Assembly (NCBI GenBank): GCA_012934845.2
Contig: WNNJ02002733.1
Location: 124,001-188,000 of the forward strand
Source: Pomphorhynchus laevis
Taxonomy: Eukaryota; Acanthocephala; Palaeacanthocephala; Echinorhynchida; Pomphorhynchidae
Reading direction: 5' to 3'
DNA: 64,000 nt
Positions within the stretch are counted from its first letter, which is position 1. Each line of letters starts with the position of its first letter. Below the pieces are notes generated by a model. That model had not been told where the DNA came from. It saw only the letters and a list, made by a program, of their open reading frames with translations, and searched no databases. Made by a program: the position numbers and the translations under genes. Of this stretch, positions 50,601 to 60,180 are shown piece after piece.

Positions 50601-52271
50601 CCGTAATATAGACCGTAATATAGACCGTAATATAGACCGTAATATAGACCGTAATATAGACCGTAATATAGACCGTAATATAGACCGTAATATAGACCGT
50701 AATATAGACCGTAATATAGACCGTAATATAGACCGTAATATAGACCGTAATATAGACCGTAATATAGACCGTAATATCCAATATGAAATTATACTCAATA
50801 ATTATTGTAGTATTGTTAAAATAAATAACAAATAAAAAAATTAAAAAAACAAAAATCTTCAACTTGATTAAAAATATCTATTCAAACAGTAAAATTAAAC
50901 ATTTATGAATAAAATATATTCTTAAATATTTAATAAATAACAAAAATATTACTTACATATATTGGATTGGGTTGGAGAACTGCGCAATGAGGTCATTATG
51001 TGGATACTCATTCAAAATATATTATGATTAGTACGTAAGCAGAGAATCTTATTATTCATTATATCTAATATAAATATATAATGGATATTATACTGTATCT
51101 ATTTTTCGATAAATACCTATAAATATAGATTAAATGTAAATGACGTACTATTAATATTTATATATTATATTTATATCTTATATGTTAATATTTATATATA
51201 ATATTCATATTATATATGATTATAAACCTTTATTAAGCCTATAATATGATGACAGACCAATTTTAAGTCCAGCTGACTAGCCATTAATACATTAAGCACA
51301 TATTGTCAAGACAACGAAATGATAATAAATGTATGGAAAACGAAAGCAATTAAATTCCATAAATGCAGTCCTCTATCATGTAACAACCGATTGATCAACA
51401 GACATAAGGATTACAGTTTTGCTCGAGCTATTAAGGCGTGATAATAACATAACGATTAACTTAAACGAAACATCTAGATGACCAGTGTTTAAATGTATCT
51501 AATGCACTTTGATTATAGTCAAGCGTCTAAAAACTATATTTTAAATCGACTCTAGAGTATTTTCGGATCGAGCAAGTTTTGACTTAGAACTTGTCAATAT
51601 TTTGGAAAGATCTAAATCCACAAAACTTTCGATCGTTACATGCTTGCAATTGAAACTTCATAAAGTTTGTAATGAATGTTAAACTTATTGTAATTCTGAT
51701 CACGTGGCAATAATAATAAACCAAGTATCACTTTGCTCTAAAGTATCTGCTAAATTGACTTGTCGTCCATGATACTGGGGCAACATGATATTGAGTTGTG
51801 GCAACGGTGTAAAGCGTGTCGGTGTATGCTCTGCCATTAACCTGATCAGCATTCGTAGGATGCTGAGCAGGGTTTCAGCATCCTACGATGCCTGATATTC
51901 GTAGGATATCATATTATATGATATCACAATATATATGATATTCGATACTTAACATTCGTAGAATGCCAGGTATCGACTAAGACTAAAGTCTCTCAAAAAC
52001 AGACAAGGGAATTTTTTCAGCCTTTAATTAGCATTTATTGTAAATATTTATTGTAGATCCATCTCTGAAAAGTAGCTGTGATCTTAATAAATCATCTCAG
52101 ATGATGGCGCATAATATTGAGATTATCTTGATAAGATTTAGTACCCCACTAAAGATAGTAATAATGTAGGTGAAATACGTGTGACGACTCGACTATGATC
52201 ATGAAAGATTAACTTACAACTGTTCTATCAGCATCGTGATCCATAGAATTAAAGGATTTGCTATCGTCCAT
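34987..52271 (-). CDS. SMARCC: SMARCC / Moira / SWI3 core subunit of SWI/SNF remodeller (8 exons)
   Basis: Eight exons, 5' to 3' on the minus strand: 52271-52218, 46759-46476, 45143-44987, 41075-40995, 40943-40760, 37635-37307, 35793-35659, 35610-34987. Every junction has GT/AG ends and matching phase, and the total is 1848 bases: 615 residues plus stop. SWIRM is at about 33-125, SANT at about 199-252, the invariant FSHNGNP...[16 protein letters not shown] block at about 263-290, and a coiled coil at about 364-440. The product scaffolds BAF/BAP chromatin remodelling complexes. Vertebrate SMARCC has about 400 residues before SWIRM; here about 32 are found. Exon 1 is the least certain: it is supported by a clean ATG, phase and donor, not by homology. 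Confidence 0.92.
35659..35793 (-). CDS. SMARCC: SMARCC exon 7 (coiled coil)
   Basis: 45 codons: [13 protein letters not shown], then [27 protein letters not shown]. This aligns without gaps with the human HLAAVEERK...QMKKLEIKLRHFEELE region. Acceptor ATAATTCAG, donor GTATGT. Confidence 0.93.
36519..36800 (+). repeat. MITE-like family A copy in SMARCC intron 6
   Basis: It starts ATAATCAAATTTTATCAGAG, then GTGGAAACCTGAAAACATAG, then a doubled AAGGTAACCTA word. The distal end is lost. It lies antisense to the host gene. Confidence 0.55.
37307..37635 (-). CDS. SMARCC: SMARCC exon 6 (conserved core and acidic linker)
   Basis: It completes the glycine and reads [20 protein letters not shown], then [20 protein letters not shown], an acidic linker, and [14 protein letters not shown], the alanine-rich lead into the coiled coil. 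Acceptor AAATTAG, donor GTATGT, phase 0. Confidence 0.93.
37636..39060. other. SMARCC intron 5, part without array
   Basis: Intronic A/T-rich sequence. Small hairpin at 38019-38056 (AATCTGCAGTGGATTT with its near complement), repeated in diverged form at 38598-38630. Confidence 0.4.
39061..40607. repeat. 24-bp tandem array in SMARCC intron 5
   Basis: About 64 units of AACTGATTATCTATTGCAAATCAC in near-perfect register. Six units carry TATCG in place of TATCT, and one has a single extra base near 40535. The array opens with an inverted half-unit (39047-39060, GCAATAGATAATCA). Because 24 is divisible by three it leaves a long open frame of a repeated octapeptide on the plus strand, which is not a gene. 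Each unit holds ATTGCAAAT, which resembles C/EBP and octamer-type sites. Confidence 0.95.
40760..40943 (-). CDS. SMARCC: SMARCC exon 5 (SANT)
   Basis: It encodes the SANT domain, [38 protein letters not shown] and [13 protein letters not shown], almost unchanged from other animals. The donor GTAAAG falls after one base of a glycine codon (phase 1). SANT binds histone tails and other subunits. Confidence 0.95.
40995..41075 (-). CDS. SMARCC: SMARCC exon 4 (linker)
   Basis: 27 codons, [20 protein letters not shown] and onward, in the linker between SWIRM and SANT. Acceptor ATTATTTAG, donor GTATGT, phase 0 at both ends. The intron after it is only 51 bases. Confidence 0.8.
41076..43978. other. 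SMARCC intron 3, AT-rich part
   Basis: Intronic sequence without recognisable genes. It holds the palindromic AAACTTTCAGTTTAAACTTAA region near 41158-41215 and a degenerate hammerhead-like core on the minus strand at 42568-42596 (CAGATGATAGTCC, then TATCGAAA), next to GTTCCAGCTAGCGAAATATA (minus, about 42210-42229), which looks like a hammerhead 3' half. Confidence 0.35.
43979..44760 (+). repeat. Two tRNA-derived SINE-like units with a hammerhead-like tail
   Basis: Copy 1 (about 44085-44310) and copy 2 (about 44490-44700) share a tRNA-like head: A-box-like GGCCGCCTAGTGG, then B box GTTCGAATCC (copy 1, 44160-44169) or GTTCAAATTC (copy 2), then GATCAGCAC. The body shares GTACGGAG-AAGCAGATAATAAGGG and the tail CAGCTGATGAGA-CCACCCAGACT, GATTAGTAGCGTCCTGCTGT. 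Around copy 1, 43979-44090 and 44251-44360 are also inverted repeats of about 110 bp. The tail follows the layout of the schistosome SINE-like hammerhead (CTGATGAG, then GCGTCCTG) but GATT stands where GAAA is required. Confidence 0.55.
44987..45143 (-). CDS. SMARCC: SMARCC exon 3 (end of SWIRM)
   Basis: It completes the arginine and reads [16 protein letters not shown], then [17 protein letters not shown], the end of SWIRM and the conserved segment after it. Acceptor TTGCTTAG, donor GTAAGT, phase 0. Confidence 0.93.
45498..46060. repeat. Long fold-back element in SMARCC intron 2
   Basis: An imperfect palindrome of about 560 bp. The ends pair over CGGGAAGCTTAACGCGGAATGCG and its counterpart near 45965-45988, and inner segments pair as well (GTAGCTACACAACTTC with GAAGTTGTGTAGCTAC, GTAAACCTCTG with CAGAGGTTTTC). 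It is richer in GC than its surroundings. The flanks TTTAGTATTAAAC and GTTTAATACTAAAA extend the pairing. No open frame. A MITE of fold-back type. Confidence 0.65.
46239..46364 (+). CDS. Small open frame of unknown origin
   Basis: 41 codons starting [20 protein letters not shown] and ending in a lysine- and glutamate-rich helix ([16 protein letters not shown]). It lies in SMARCC intron 2 on the opposite strand. Its composition is more protein-like than the nearby noise and it could be the start of a lost LINE ORF1, but I recognise no family. Confidence 0.15.
   Translation: MPKTAHNIDISFKDVYKIYEKKSLKMQEYMQELRAEVAANL
46476..46759 (-). CDS. SMARCC: SMARCC exon 2 (SWIRM, first part)
   Basis: After the acceptor TTTAAAG it encodes [20 protein letters not shown], then [38 protein letters not shown] and [18 protein letters not shown]. 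This matches the SMARCC SWIRM domain closely throughout. The donor GTAATT splits an arginine codon (phase 2). Confidence 0.93.
47440..50265 (+). mobile_element. RTE-like LINE in SMARCC intron 1, decayed
   Basis: Plus-strand LINE pieces, antisense to the host gene. 47990-48020 gives VGDFNG and 48130-48260 gives [19 protein letters not shown], the endonuclease SPDG...NQIDHILI-RW block. 48895-48980 gives [17 protein letters not shown], the GPDxIxxEM block that opens the transcriptase. 49395-49430 gives [11 protein letters not shown]. About 50150-50265 gives [11 protein letters not shown] and LAWRTHR, the C-terminal tail. No YADD box remains legible. The frames are heavily broken. The pattern fits RTE-type elements. 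Confidence 0.6.
50384..50777. repeat. 12-bp tandem array in SMARCC intron 1
   Basis: About 33 near-identical units of ATAGACCGTAAT beginning about 110 bases past the LINE end. With a unit divisible by three it yields open frames of a repeated tetrapeptide in several frames, which are artefacts. On the SMARCC sense strand the unit reads ATTACGGTCTAT. Confidence 0.95.
50778..52217. other. Rest of SMARCC intron 1
   Basis: A/T-rich. It holds a hairpin at 51852-51893 (CGTAGGATGCTGA with TCAGCATCCTACG) followed by further CGTAGGATATC words. A 50-base open segment at 50952-51001 has splice-like ends but does not fit the reading phase. Confidence 0.4.
52218..52271 (-). CDS. SMARCC: SMARCC exon 1 (putative start)
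   Basis: It reads ATG in an AAAATGG context, then [17 protein letters not shown], and ends at GTAAGT in phase 0. It joins in frame to exon 2 across a 5.5 kb intron. An acidic, unstructured N-terminus is plausible for this family, but a different first exon cannot be excluded. Confidence 0.55.
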
Positions 52272-55045
52272 TTTAGTATTCTCTATCGGAAATACACACA
52301 GTTAAAACACATTACGAAATCAGCTACCAGATGTCATGTTAGATTCCTGTTGGACGTCGTTATCTGGCCAATCGCTATAATCATGAAGTTTTAATTTATA
52401 TAAAAATCAGCAACAAAAATACAATTTAATAAATACACTAATCGAAAACAATAGTTTGCTAAAAAACAAACTAGTTCATCTAATTTATCATCTCAATTGT
52501 TATAATATCTGCATTTTTATCTGAATAATTTGAAGTCGTTATCTGGTCATCGTTCTCGCAATATCTTTTAAAAAATTATCTCCTGATGAAAAATAAAATA
52601 GATATTTTTAAATCAAACGAAATTAATTAAGACAATTTTGATCATTTCACTAAGAGTCACGTGACTAAATTTAAAAAAATTTATCATTGGAAGATTCTTT
52701 ACAATATTTCCATCGTGCGATTGAAAATTTTGAAAGTTAGATTTAAATTTGATGTCAGGTAACAATATAAAAAATACATTCTCGTAAAGATTTAATATAA
52801 TTTTGAAGTATTTTTAAATATTACGTCAGTTTAAACAAAAAATGCTATAAGAAAACTGTAATTCGTACTATGACATACGATTCCGTACGTTATCGTATTT
52901 TGATTAAAACTGCTACAAAATTATTTTAAAATAATTATTTATTTTTAAATTTTATTTATTTTTAAAATATTTAATTATTTGATAATTATCAATAAGATAA
53001 GATAACTGAGTCTACGTACTTTATACTAGTTATAAATTTAAGATTATGTTAAATATAAATAAAATAATAAATATTAAATAATATTAGTATTAATTATTAA
53101 CTAATTATTCTGTTTAATTAATAATTTGGATAAAGATAAATAACAAATAATTAAGAATCAAGAATTTGGAAATATAAAACAAATAAAAAACAAAAAATTA
53201 TATATCAATATAATCGATTACTATGAATCAATATAATTATTTAATTATTTAATCAATCAGATCAGCTAACTGAGTCTACGTATTTTAAAAAGTGAGTCTA
53301 CGTACTTTAAAACTTATGTTAAAAAAATTAAATAATTTATAATTTATATTAAATAATATTAATTATTAATTATAACTTCAAAATTGAAATTATATTTTGA
53401 TATATACAAAAATTGTCTTGCAAATGCTATAATATCAGTCGGTATGATAAATTTAAATACGAACATTTTGCACACAGAAATATTATTTTTAATATCTAAG
53501 AATTAAAATGTTGATATTACATTGAGTTAATTAATTATTAATACTAATTATTGTTTAATTTAGAATTATGAATCATAAGACGCTAATAAATAAAAATAAA
53601 GGTAAATTTACGTATTTTATATTAATTAAAAATTAAAAAAATGCCGAATAAAATTCATATAATTAAATAAATGCTAAATAATATATAATTGTAATAAGAT
53701 TTTATACATTTCATATTTATTTAAAGTTAAAATTTAAAATTTAAATTTAAAATAAAAGTCAATTTTTATAAATTGACTAATAAATAACAGACGTTGTATA
53801 TGATTATAGATCATAATGAGAAACAGCAATGCTATCACGTTTCGGTCCTATTCATCTACCCAGCATAAATAATTACGTATTTTATATTATTTTCCAATAT
53901 CTAAGAATTAAAATGTTGATATTACAACATTTTAAATTTCTCGTTTATAAAGTTTAGAATTATTTTAAAATCAATTTTATTTAAAATGAATTTTATCTTT
54001 CAAGTATAGCAATTGTGCATTTTATTATAGAGAAAAATCAACCTCCAGATTGCCTTCTTAATTATTCTGCATCTACGAAAGAATTACTTAACAATTCACC
54101 ATTGACAAATTGTGTTAATTTTTTAATTTTTACAAAATAGAGTTCCCTCAGATGGGTCAAAAAATAATGGCGATACAAATTTTCAAAGTTTAAAATTATA
54201 TAACTGATATAAATGAGCAGAATTAAATAAAAACGTTGGTTTCACATTATAATGAATAACGTGTAAGCAATTGATTTACATACGCATTGTATTTGCATAA
54301 CGGATATGAATTAAAGTTCAACTTTAATCCGCTGCTAAAAATAAGAAATGATATATGGCTACGATGAAAGTGCCATAGTTGTAGTAAAAACAAGTTAAAC
54401 AACAGCACAAGTCGTTTATAAACGGAAACTTTCCATCGAAGAGAAACAAAGTAATCGATAGCACACAAAATACTAGCTTATCCTGGAAATTTTGTATTTT
54501 AAAAGCCATACACGTCTACTACAAATGAGATGGATGACTTGTTACAGAAATTACAAACGCTTATTTATCAGACGCTGGTATCTGCATTTCACATCAGTAA
54601 AAATGTCGTTGGTTTAATGGCAAAGCAAGTGTTTTATTATAAAATAAACCTGCATTAAATATATATTTCCGCTATTTTTATATGATAAATGAAGCGTAAA
54701 TGATAATAGTATAATGTAAAATTGCTTAGACGAACAGATAAAGCACAATTTAACTTTGCAGAAATTAAATAATTAATTCCGCGATAAAAATATGAGACAA
54801 AGTTGTAAAGTGAAGATCTAAAATAAATATAAGCAGCAAATCGTTGAGCCCAAATCAATGATAGTCGCCATTAAGCAAATTATAAAATTAAGTATGTTTG
54901 TATATTAAAGGAATGCATGAGTTTGCAGTTAAAGTGGATTTAAAAGGAAAATGGAAATATTTTGATAAGCTAGAGTGTAAACACGAGGAAAAATGAAAAT
55001 CACTTGTCGATTTTTAAATTTCGTTCAATAAAACACTTATTTATA
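52272..55045. other. Intergenic stretch with repeat copies
   Basis: No gene recognised. Inverted pieces of MITE family A lie at about 52995-53045, 53262-53330 and 53620-53865 (TAACTGAGTCTACGTA, TAACAGACGTTGTAT). A 42-codon plus-strand frame begins at about 54534 (MDDLLQKLQTLIYQTLVSAF) and is helical in character but unassigned. Confidence 0.4.
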
Positions 55046-55177
55046 TTTCGCTATATACTGCTATTCTCACCAAAAACAAAATGTACAATTTATTCGTGTT
55101 TAAGTAATTGATTGAACAAATTTATTTAAAAACGCACAATTTGTTCATCATCTGAACAACTTGTACGTTTTGTGTTT

Positions 55178-55205
55178 CTGATGATGCTAGCAGCAGCTAG
55201 CGAAA
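55178..55205 (+). ncRNA. Hammerhead ribozyme core
   Basis: CTGATGA, stem II GCTAGC-AGCA-GCTAGC, then GAAA followed by TATAC. All core blocks are intact. The flanks TTGTACGTTTTGTG are shared with the two copies downstream. A degraded mirror core lies on the minus strand at 55046-55071 (GGTGAGAATAGCAG, then AGCGAAATAT), so 55030-55215 is also an imperfect fold-back. Confidence 0.6.
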
Positions 55206-55221
55206 TATACAAATAATTAAA

Positions 55222-55475
55222 TCAGCTACTGAGTCTACGTATTTAATATAATTATAAAATAAACAAAACATATTAATGCTAAATCAAAATTTAATAATTT
55301 AAATAATAAAATTAATAATTGCTTTTAGATTTTCTATAATTTAAATCAAGTTAAAAAATGAAATTTAAAATAAACGTCATTTTTATGAATTGAGTAATAA
55401 ATAACAGACGTTGTATCAGAATAATAATTAGAGGTCATCAGGAGGAACTGCTATGCTATCAGGTTTCGTGTTTAT
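55222..55475 (-). repeat. MITE-like family A copy, inverse orientation
   Basis: It runs from AATCAGCTACTGAGTCTACG to GCTATGCTATCAGGTTTCG, the reverse of the copy at 5.5-5.84 kb, and follows directly on the hammerhead remnant. Confidence 0.6.
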
Positions 55476-55715
55476 TGATCATGCTCCAAAATTACAAAAT
55501 AGATATAGTAGAATATATTTATAGTTTAGCTATGAAGTTAATACGTAGTTTGTTTGAATGTATAGTTTGTTTTATAAATATTTAAATAAAAAATAATAAA
55601 AAAATTCAAATAAAAAATATTTAAACACATATTTTATAAATATTTGTTTGAATGTATAAATATTTAAATATATATTTTTGCTATTTTTGATATAACAAAT
55701 TGTACGTTCTCTTTA

Positions 55716-55913
55716 CGGTGATGCTCGCAGCGGCTAGCGAAATATACAGATAAATTAGGGTTTACTAATTTTGATTCAAAATTAGAACAAATTTTATTTT
55801 AATAAAATTTAAAGATTAAATTTAAATCTTTTTGGAGCATTTATTCTAAAATATTAATATTTATTTACAAATTGTACATTTTTTTCTGATGATGCTAGCA
55901 GCAGCTAGAGAGA
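55716..55913 (+). repeat. Two degraded hammerhead-bearing remnants
   Basis: 55716-55743 has GGTGATGCTCGCAGCGGC then TAGCGAAATATAC: helix II and GAAA remain but the CTGATGA block is damaged. 55886-55913 has an intact CTGATGATGCTAGCAGCAGC but GAGA stands in place of GAAA. Both are preceded by ACAAATTGTAC, as in the 55.18 kb copy, so three units of one repeat lie within 750 bases. Confidence 0.55.
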
Positions 55914-57039
55914 TACAAATAAATTAGTCTTTATTGATTTATTAAATTAGTCTTTATTAGGCTTCAAATAAAAAAACTGTCACATAAATTGAGATGTTAT
56001 ATAACATTACATACGTTTATATAACGTATATCATGTTCAAAAGGCAAACAAACATAGATAGATTCATCAGACTACATATTGCTAAGAATTCATATATAGC
56101 TAACATGTACAAAATTGCATTTTCTGCCCAATTTTCAAAGGGTTTCGAAGAGTTCGAAATTAATTGCCCCATTGGCAATATATTGCCTGGGTGCGCTTAA
56201 CTTTGCAATTTCGTAATTTACTCTCCTAGTGGTGAGTTAAAATGCCAATTTTAAATTAGAAGATACCTTTACCAAGTCAACCTTATTTTATACCCTTGCT
56301 TTATTTAAATAAAGCAATGGTATAAGGTCATTAAAAAGTCCTTGTAAGACCTTATATAAGTTCTTACAAGGTCATTAGGCTGTAATAGAATCACTATTAT
56401 TTGCTTGCTTATACTTACTAAAATAGTAAGCGATAATACGCAAAATAGAGATATTTGATAACTGTTTGTTCAAAAGGGATGCTAAAAAGGTCTGGGTTGG
56501 CGATGTTATTCACCAATTTTAGATCGTGGTTAAACCATTTATATTTTACTGTATAAAAAATCGACACTGTTAATTTGCAGAAATTACCAGCGTTTGCTGT
56601 GCATTGGCCATTATATTTTAACTGATCTGAATTGAGATTACAATAACTCAACCAAAAAACCACAATTTGACACATCCAGTAAAAACATGAATATCGGAGG
56701 ATCAATCAATTCCACTTTTCCAGCAATTTCTAAGGTATTTTCTGCAAATATTCCAGGAAACAACTCATTATTAACAACTTATTTATTTCAAAAACGATGA
56801 CAAGGAGGAGTTTCCTCCAATCAAAAAATGGTTAATTCCTATTTATAAAAATAATTATTTTAACAAATTCCTTCGCTAACAGAGTTCTCCTGAACACAGC
56901 TCGAATAATTCGAGCTGTGCTCAGCTGGTAATTCGTACCGAATCTCATTCATCAACACATAAATCGCGAAACAATACATAAATTACTTAAAGGTACTATC
57001 GTGTAAATTAAAGTTTATACATGTTAGCAGTGACGACCT
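55914..57039. other. Intergenic stretch without a recognisable gene
   Basis: It holds short perfect hairpins, for example 56895-56919 (CACAGCTCGAAT with its complement) and repeated AAGGTCATTA words at 56325-56385. The minus-strand frame 56418-56705 is open for 95 codons with three cysteines but I know no match. Confidence 0.35.
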
Positions 57040-60000
57040 CATTATCCTCACTGTAATCAGTGTCATTGCTGGGGACATTGGGGATCAAGTTGTGGTCGGA
57101 TCAAATCTTGCGGGATATTGGATTTAGTGATGATGATCACAAAACAGATATATGTCAAGTTACTCCTAAATGTACCAACTCTGGACGACAACAACCGGCA
57201 TGGTTCAGGAGATGTTCAGTTTTCAAGGCCTTTGCATAAATACATCTAATATCAAGTAGTGAATCCCGTGTTTCTCCGAATGGTACGAACAAATTCAAAG
57301 ATGTTATCATTACTGGTCCGAATATGGATTAAATTATATATATTATCAGCCTAAAAAGCAAGGAAACAATCAAAATCATAGAAGGTCTAATCAGCAAGCT
57401 CGCAGAAGCCGTTCTGACGCATCGAGCTACCACGACTCCTGCTGTTAATCTCTCAAACAAGCGTTCCTTTTTCACTATGGCACAACACCTATTCGTCTTT
57501 CGAAGGAAGGAAAGGAACGGGCAGTAGAGCAACTGGAGAATGATGATAATAAGACCCCTAGCAAAGAAGGAATAAGTGGTCCCAATGATCAACCCAATAA
57601 GTGGGCTCCGCTACCCTTCCTAGTGACACCAATATAATGTTAAGTAGTCCCGAACCGCTTTCACTGAACCTCATTCAGTGGAACTGGAGAGGTGATTCTG
57701 CCCTTAGCCTTCTATCTGGTCGAGATGCAGATGTTATAGTATTTCAGGAGACAAAATCAATCCGGTCCCGCAGGACATTACTCGATTTATCCCAAAACAC
57801 GTAAGCACACACTTTACTCCTTATATAACCTATCCTCACTCCTCTTCATCTCAAGGTCTTCTAACCTTAGTTAAGAGCCACTTAAAATCATCCTTCCTTT
57901 TAAACTACTCTTGTCCAGCTATATCTTGTTTAGCGATAACACTCTGGAAGAACGGTAAACGCATCAGTATAGTCAATATCTATATTCGGCCGGGAGAGAT
58001 TCACAAAAACTGTTACCTCCTGGATCATATATTAGGTTGCGGCTATAACGTGTTACTTGGTGACTTCAACGACATAACTGGTGGTTGGATTAATGCAGCA
58101 CTCCGCAGAGCCAGGAACGACTATCTTTTACATAAACCACCATACCCCACCTTTTATTGCACTACTACAAATTCTCTCCTCAACATTCTACTGCTACACG
58201 AGAGGTGGATGCTAAAGTCTACCTGTATTGAGCATTCGCGACAAGAACTGTCCACCTCGCACGGCCTACTCCGTTAGCAGTTAGAAGATACGTTGCTGAT
58301 GAGGAGGTTCCACTTTGATCAAATCAGAGTGATCTTCTTCCAGACAGCTATCCGACTCTTTCCTGTAGTAGGAAATGCGAGTCTGACCTGATTTAATTCC
58401 TACTTCACTTCGCAAGCTATCGCAATACTTTCGACCACCTATTAAGGTCCTATATTCAATCCCACTTCGACAAAACTTAAAGTCTTAGCAAAAATGCTAT
58501 ATCCTCCAAATCTCTCTGTTTCCTTCAGACAGGCCCTCTCGAAAGAATATTAGAGTTCTAGATATAGATTCCAGTTGTAGGGATAGGACGAGCCTTTCTC
58601 GTATTAACCCTTCTCAGTCTTTCTTTTGGATGATATTCAAGAATAAGTTTGACTGCTGAAAGGAAAGAGCCTTGGGTTAGATCGGTAGTATAGGCCTTGA
58701 CAAAGTTTTGGAGGAGTCTCTATCCCTACATAATTATGGAGCCACTATATCTCCCCAACAATCCCGTCTTGGTGTGACTTCAGGAGCAGGGACTTATCTG
58801 TTACAGATATCATAAACTTCTGGGGATAACTACCAAGCACCTCAAAAACCAAGGCGCTACGCTCCACTCGTGTTTGTCAGCTTTTGACAGACAGTCAGAG
58901 AGAGGAGGCCGCCATTACAATGCTGTTAGCCTCCCCCCTCAGATGTTGCCGGCATCAATATTAGCCGGAGGATATTTTTACCTAATGAAAATGGATTACA
59001 TGCCCTAAAAATCTGTGGTTCATTTCGATTCAAAACTCTCTCATCTCCATTAACGAAAAAGCGCTTAAGCGTTAAATCTGCGATTATTTAAGTAGGCGAA
59101 ATTTAATCCAACACGGTTTTTATGGGTTTGTCAAACAGCGTTTGGTTCATTCAGCAATTGGTGGTTCATTCAGCAATTGGCGTTTTGTTCATTCAGCAAC
59201 AGTCAACAACTTGCTGTGGCTATTTTCCTGTATTTTTCTGCTGCATTTTACCTCATTTTCATTTCTTTCGTTATCTATTCTCTCATGTCCCTCGGGTTGC
59301 CTGCGAGAATTGTTATCAGGGTGGAGATATTGCTGTATACCAAGCAGCTCTTCTATGAAAATGACCATGATGCACGTCAGTTCTACCTATTACAGGTGTG
59401 CCTCAAGGCTCCCCCTTTCTCCTATATTATACCTTGCTGCCTTCATTGTACTTTTCAAACCTTTTAAACGCGATTAATATCTAATGGTATATGCTGATTA
59501 TACCACATCCCTGTTTTCTGGACGCAGCTGCAAAGATGTAGTTTCGGACATCAGCCGTTTATTTTTAAGATTAAATGATCAGCTACCTCCATCCAATCTT
59601 CTTCTCAACTCCGCCAAATCGCAGGTGGTAGTCTTTAATGGCACTCCTGCAACGAAGAAAAAATTAAAGAGACTAGCACTATCTGCTCTCTTCTCCATTT
59701 TGAAGAATAAACCACTCCCAGTCTTCACATATAGAGTAAGATACCTGGGGTTTACCATTACGGTTAAATGATCGGCCCGATCAGACTTGAATAGGTCCAA
59801 AAGTGTCCTGAAGAGAGCTAGATGAGCTCTTAAACGGGCCCAGCATCTGTTATTAAGAGGGAATGCTCATATATGTCTTTGGGGGTACCTGGGCAATCTC
59901 GGGATTAGTCTATTTTCTCTAGAGGACGTCCTCTTGAGCAAAGACTAATGTTTCTCAAACACCTGATCCCGAGATTAACTACTATTGTCCGCCTCTGTTC

Positions 60001-60180
60001 GACTCTTAGGTGTGAGAGACCCCGAGTGGTTCAGCCTGAAGTCGACCCGTTAGTGTATGTTGAAGGGTGCTGATTCGTCAGTCAGTTCAAATGCGTGAAG
60101 AGGAAAGATGAACTTAGATACTGTTTGCATTTGTTTGCTGTTTGTATATTTAATATTATGCTATTTGCTGCATGTTGTTT
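57040..60180 (+). mobile_element. I/jockey-type LINE, decayed
   Basis: 57061-57240 gives CHCWGHWGSSC and, after frame changes, further C-x2-C and H-x4-C spacings, the zinc knuckles of ORF1. 57655-57780 gives LNLIQWNWRGD and DADVIVFQETK, the start of the endonuclease (LNLLQWNCRG...DVIxLQET). 58050-58075 gives LLGDFND. 59390-59420 gives the VPQGSPLSPILY block of the transcriptase, and 59484-59500 YADYTTS, the YADD box with its second D changed. 59610-59770 continues in frame to RVRYLGFTI. It ends near 60180 in an A/T-rich tail. At about 59142-59205 a 20-base word, TGGTTCATTCAGCAATTGG, is repeated three times. The copy is inactive. Confidence 0.7.

Noticed and set aside
50272-50862. Long overlapping open frames in two phases over the 12-bp array
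   Set aside because: A 12-bp unit without stops is open in several frames by necessity. The array is intronic in SMARCC.
50952-51001. An extra SMARCC exon between exons 1 and 2
   Set aside because: It has an AG before and GTAAGT after, but its 50 bases would shift the frame into exon 2, whereas exon 1 joins exon 2 directly in phase.
54247-54509. Overlapping minus-strand frames rich in F, L and C
   Set aside because: Looks membrane-like only because of A/T richness. Two frames overlap and neither has a recognisable family.
58290-58320. CTGATGAG motif as a hammerhead
   Set aside because: It lies in LINE coding sequence with no helix II partner and no GAAA at the right distance.
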